Assembly: GCA_027031305.1 (NCBI GenBank)
Contig: JALVRJ010000080.1
Span: 1 to 18,116 of the forward strand
DNA from: Hyphomicrobiales bacterium
Lineage (GTDB): Bacteria > Pseudomonadota > Alphaproteobacteria > Rhizobiales > Aestuariivirgaceae
DNA length: 18,116 nucleotides
Direction: 5' to 3'
Position 1 is the stretch's first letter, and each line of letters begins with the position of its first letter. Made by a program: the position numbers and the translations under genes. Shown here piece after piece: positions 16,105 through 18,116 of this stretch. A model generated the notes under the pieces. It was not told the DNA's origin, did no database searches, and saw nothing but the letters and a program-made list of their open reading frames with translations.

Positions 16105-16544
16105 GATCTCCGTGGCGCGGCAGGCCAATACTTGTCATCCGCGTAGTCGTCCGGGATCGGCTCCATCGCCTCCAGCCTGTTCGAGGCGGCGCGGATGGCC
16201 TCGATGGCGGCGTCGATCTGCTTGAGCTGCTTCTGGCGCGCCCGTTCTTCCTCCGTCAGCCTTTCCCCCGCCACCTCCTTTTGCAGCAGGCGGGCGGCCT
16301 CGCGCAGCCCGTTGGTGATGATGATGTCCAGATGCTTCTCATCGCGCGCTCCAAGCAGCTCGCGCATACGACGAGCGGCTTCGGCACGCACCAGATCGGG
16401 AGAAATTGGTTCCTCCATCATCAATGGCGGCCCAAGCTTGTTCCACAATGGATCATCCGCCGTGATGACCCGGGTGGAATAATCCTCAAGCGTCACGATG
16501 ACGGCCTGGCGAGCTTGCGAGGTCCATCTGGCGGCGCGTATCAT
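16101..16544 (-). CDS. Phage tail-associated protein of unknown family
   Basis: I do not recognise this 147-residue protein. The N-terminal ~35 residues (MIRAARWTSQARQAVIVTLEDYS, ending at DDPLWNKL) resemble the beta-rich start of short proteins found next to phage tail fibre genes. The rest is strongly helical and charged (about 50-130), with possible coiled-coil character around the segment rich in Glu, Arg and Gln. A role as a tail-fibre assembly factor or adaptor is inference from position: it directly follows the DUF2793 tail protein and precedes DUF1353. I chose the ATG at 16544 because AGGGAGG lies 9 bp before it. The ATG at 16553 abuts that site and is unlikely. Confidence 0.7.
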   Translation of the reverse strand: MIRAARWTSQARQAVIVTLEDYSTRVITADDPLWNKLGPPLMMEEPISPDLVRAEAARRMRELLGARDEKHLDIIITNGLREAARLLQKEVAGERLTEEERARQKQLKQIDAAIEAIRAASNRLEAMEPIPDDYADDKYWPAAPRRS

Positions 16545-16558
16545 GGCAATCATCCTCC

Positions 16559-17911
16559 CTACCACGTCTTCGTTCCCGGCACCTGGCCGACATTGCCCGG
16601 CAACACCACCTGTCCCGGTATCATGGCCGGAAAGGCGAGCAGCGCGATGGAGCCGTTCTGGCCGTAGAAACGAATGGCGCTGTATTCATATCTGTAATGC
16701 CTGCTGAAATCGCTTCCCTCGATCTTCTGAACGTGGTGCCACTCTCCATCATCCGGCACGATGAAATGATCCGTTCTTTCCTCGCCGTCCAATCTTGTTC
16801 TGGCGTAGCTGTAAACGGGAAAACCGATGGGGCCCGAAAGCACCTTCACATAAACGCTGTCCGTGGTGCTCGGCGGGCGCATGTTTCCGGCCGTATACAT
16901 CATCGTATATAGCGTCGTGGCGCCGGGAAACGTGAGAGAACTGCCCGTGCCGTCGCCAGCAGCGAGCTTCGCAACCCAGAATTCCGGATAATACCGCCGG
17001 AAACCCGGGTGCATGAGCATGTCCACCAGTTGCTTCACGTGGGCGTCCAGCGCCGGGGCGGCGCCGCCATACGAACTGCTGTTGCGATGAAACTTCGCAT
17101 GGCCGGAAAGCGTGGCGCCGTTGTTCACCACGGCCCATGACGGGGCGACGAATCCACCGACCGTGAGCTGTGGCTCGGGCGCACCGGCAAAGCGCCCTCC
17201 ATCGGAAAAAAGATTGAAGATGGCGGCTTCCACGAACATGTTCGACGGCATGACAACCTTGCCCGTTGCGGCATCCACCCGCAGCGCCTCTCGCCAGACG
17301 CCACCATCGCTGCTGACCTTGACATGAAGGTCGTCATCGCCAGCAAGGCCAATTTCGGCCCGGCCCGAGAAGCCGTCCTGGAACAGCAGGCTGGCGGTCT
17401 TGTCCGCAGCGGCCTTGTTGACCTTGAAGCGCACATCGCCCGTGCCAGGCGTGGCGTCGTCGTGACTGAAGAGTACGGCATCGGATTTCACGGCCAGGCG
17501 GTTGGCGTCATCGGCTGTGGCGTTGACGCCCACCTTGCCGCCATCGGCGGGGTTGAGCGATTGCACACCGCGGGCGACATTCTTCCACGCCATGCCGTCG
17601 TATGCCAGCAGCGCGTCTTCGTCTTCCACCCAGGCTCGCCAGCCCTCGCGGGGGGCATGAAAGACCCAGCCGCCATTGCGGAACTCGGCCAGCTCGTTCT
17701 CATGCCCGGCCCAGGCGTCGGTAGCGGTGGCGGCGACGATATGCATGTCGCCCTCGGCCGGCGCGGATGGGGGCGTGGCGAGATCCCTGTCCTTCACCGA
17801 GGCCTGCACAAGCACATCCAGCGTTGCCAGCGCCTCGTTGTGGGTGACGTGCTTCTGGGCCTGCTGGGCGGCGATGAGCGGCAGGCCAAGCTTGCTGGTG
17901 GTGTCGGTCAT
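16559..17911 (-). CDS. DUF2793 tail fibre/host-recognition protein
   Basis: The 450-residue virion protein begins with the DUF2793 (PF10983) signature: KLGLPLIAAQQAQKHVTHNEAL at about 7-28, with WVFHAPREGWRAWVEDEDALLAYDGMAW at about 81-108. A conserved middle follows (VGVNATADDANRLAVKSDAVLF, then KAAADKTASLLFQDGFSGRAEIGLAGDDD) up to about residue 230. The last ~220 residues look like an unrelated beta-rich domain with many Gly, Ser and aromatic residues, and probably carry the binding specificity. It follows the putative baseplate gene by about 25 bp. AGGTGA lies about 8 bp before the ATG. Confidence 0.88.
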   Translation of the reverse strand: MTDTTSKLGLPLIAAQQAQKHVTHNEALATLDVLVQASVKDRDLATPPSAPAEGDMHIVAATATDAWAGHENELAEFRNGGWVFHAPREGWRAWVEDEDALLAYDGMAWKNVARGVQSLNPADGGKVGVNATADDANRLAVKSDAVLFSHDDATPGTGDVRFKVNKAAADKTASLLFQDGFSGRAEIGLAGDDDLHVKVSSDGGVWREALRVDAATGKVVMPSNMFVEAAIFNLFSDGGRFAGAPEPQLTVGGFVAPSWAVVNNGATLSGHAKFHRNSSSYGGAAPALDAHVKQLVDMLMHPGFRRYYPEFWVAKLAAGDGTGSSLTFPGATTLYTMMYTAGNMRPPSTTDSVYVKVLSGPIGFPVYSYARTRLDGEERTDHFIVPDDGEWHHVQKIEGSDFSRHYRYEYSAIRFYGQNGSIALLAFPAMIPGQVVLPGNVGQVPGTKTW

Positions 17912-17936
17912 GTGTCTTCACCTCGTGTCTGGTGCG

Positions 17937-18116
17937 TCATGCGTCGAATGAGCCTTCGGCCCAGGCGCCGGGACCGTGGAGCGGCGAGATTTGCGCCACC
18001 CGCAGGGTGACTTGCGCGGGCAGGCCGGCGGGGAAATCCGCCGCCCGTTGCGCCGCCGTCCAGGTGGCGCGCGGCGCGTCGACCCGCCAGCGGCGGATTT
18101 CCGTGGCGCCGCGCGC
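17937..18116 (-). CDS. C-terminal end of a probable GTA-type baseplate/host-specificity protein (truncated by window)
   Basis: The last 59 codons of a minus-strand gene are present; the rest lies beyond the right edge. The residues IRRWRVDAPRATWTAAQRAADF, then LPAQVTLRVAQISPLHGPGAW, recall the extreme C-terminus of the large GTA gp15-like baseplate multidomain proteins, which usually lie just before this kind of tail gene. The match is by pattern only. The gene immediately upstream of DUF2793 in transcription order fits that identity. Confidence 0.55.
   Translation of the reverse strand, partial: ARGATEIRRWRVDAPRATWTAAQRAADFPAGLPAQVTLRVAQISPLHGPGAWAEGSFDA

Overview
The window is high-GC chromosomal DNA from an alphaproteobacterium. 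The evidence is the set of family variants (FeuP/PhoP-type regulator, GTA-type 3TM holin, DUF2793 tail protein) and the neighbourhood itself: ccmI-ccmE-ccmF-ccmH followed by a DegP-type protease, near a histidine kinase and glnE, resembles the cycHJKL-degP-regulator-kinase-glnE block of rhizobia. I cannot assign a genus from sequence alone.

Left part (1-4160, plus strand): the 3' end of a sensor histidine kinase, then pyrE (orotate phosphoribosyltransferase), then a full glnE (two-domain glutamine synthetase adenylyltransferase/adenylyl-removing enzyme). glnE converges on a minus-strand block. A hairpin with a T run at 4288-4320 ends that block.

Middle (4351-10577, minus strand): read in the direction of transcription, ccmI, ccmE, ccmF and ccmH form the cytochrome c maturation haem-handover and haem-ligation module. 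They are followed by a periplasmic Do/HtrA protease with two PDZ domains. No ccmG or ccmABCD lies here, so these must be elsewhere if System I is complete.

Region 10578-11064 has no protein gene. It holds a strong candidate small RNA on the minus strand: a near-consensus sigma70 promoter, about 140 nt of transcript, and a perfect 12-bp terminator stem with a pyrimidine-rich tail. It lies in the 3' flank of the next operon. Region 11065-13736 (minus) is a PepSY-domain secreted protein, an OmpR/PhoP-family response regulator and its sensor kinase. Three TTCATG direct repeats spaced 10 and 11 bp sit in its upstream region and look like a regulator-binding site.

Right part (13964-18116, minus strand): a tightly packed phage or gene-transfer-agent-like module. 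In transcription order it has the C-terminus of a large, probably baseplate/host-specificity, protein, a DUF2793 tail protein, an unrecognised tail-associated protein, a DUF1353 protein, a GH19 endolysin with a C-terminal transmembrane hairpin, a two-TM small protein, a spanin-like one-TM coiled-coil protein and a GTA-type 3TM holin. No integrase, attachment site or tRNA is visible, so the window alone does not separate a prophage from a GTA. Novelty is most plausible in the small RNA and in the lysis cassette with several membrane proteins.
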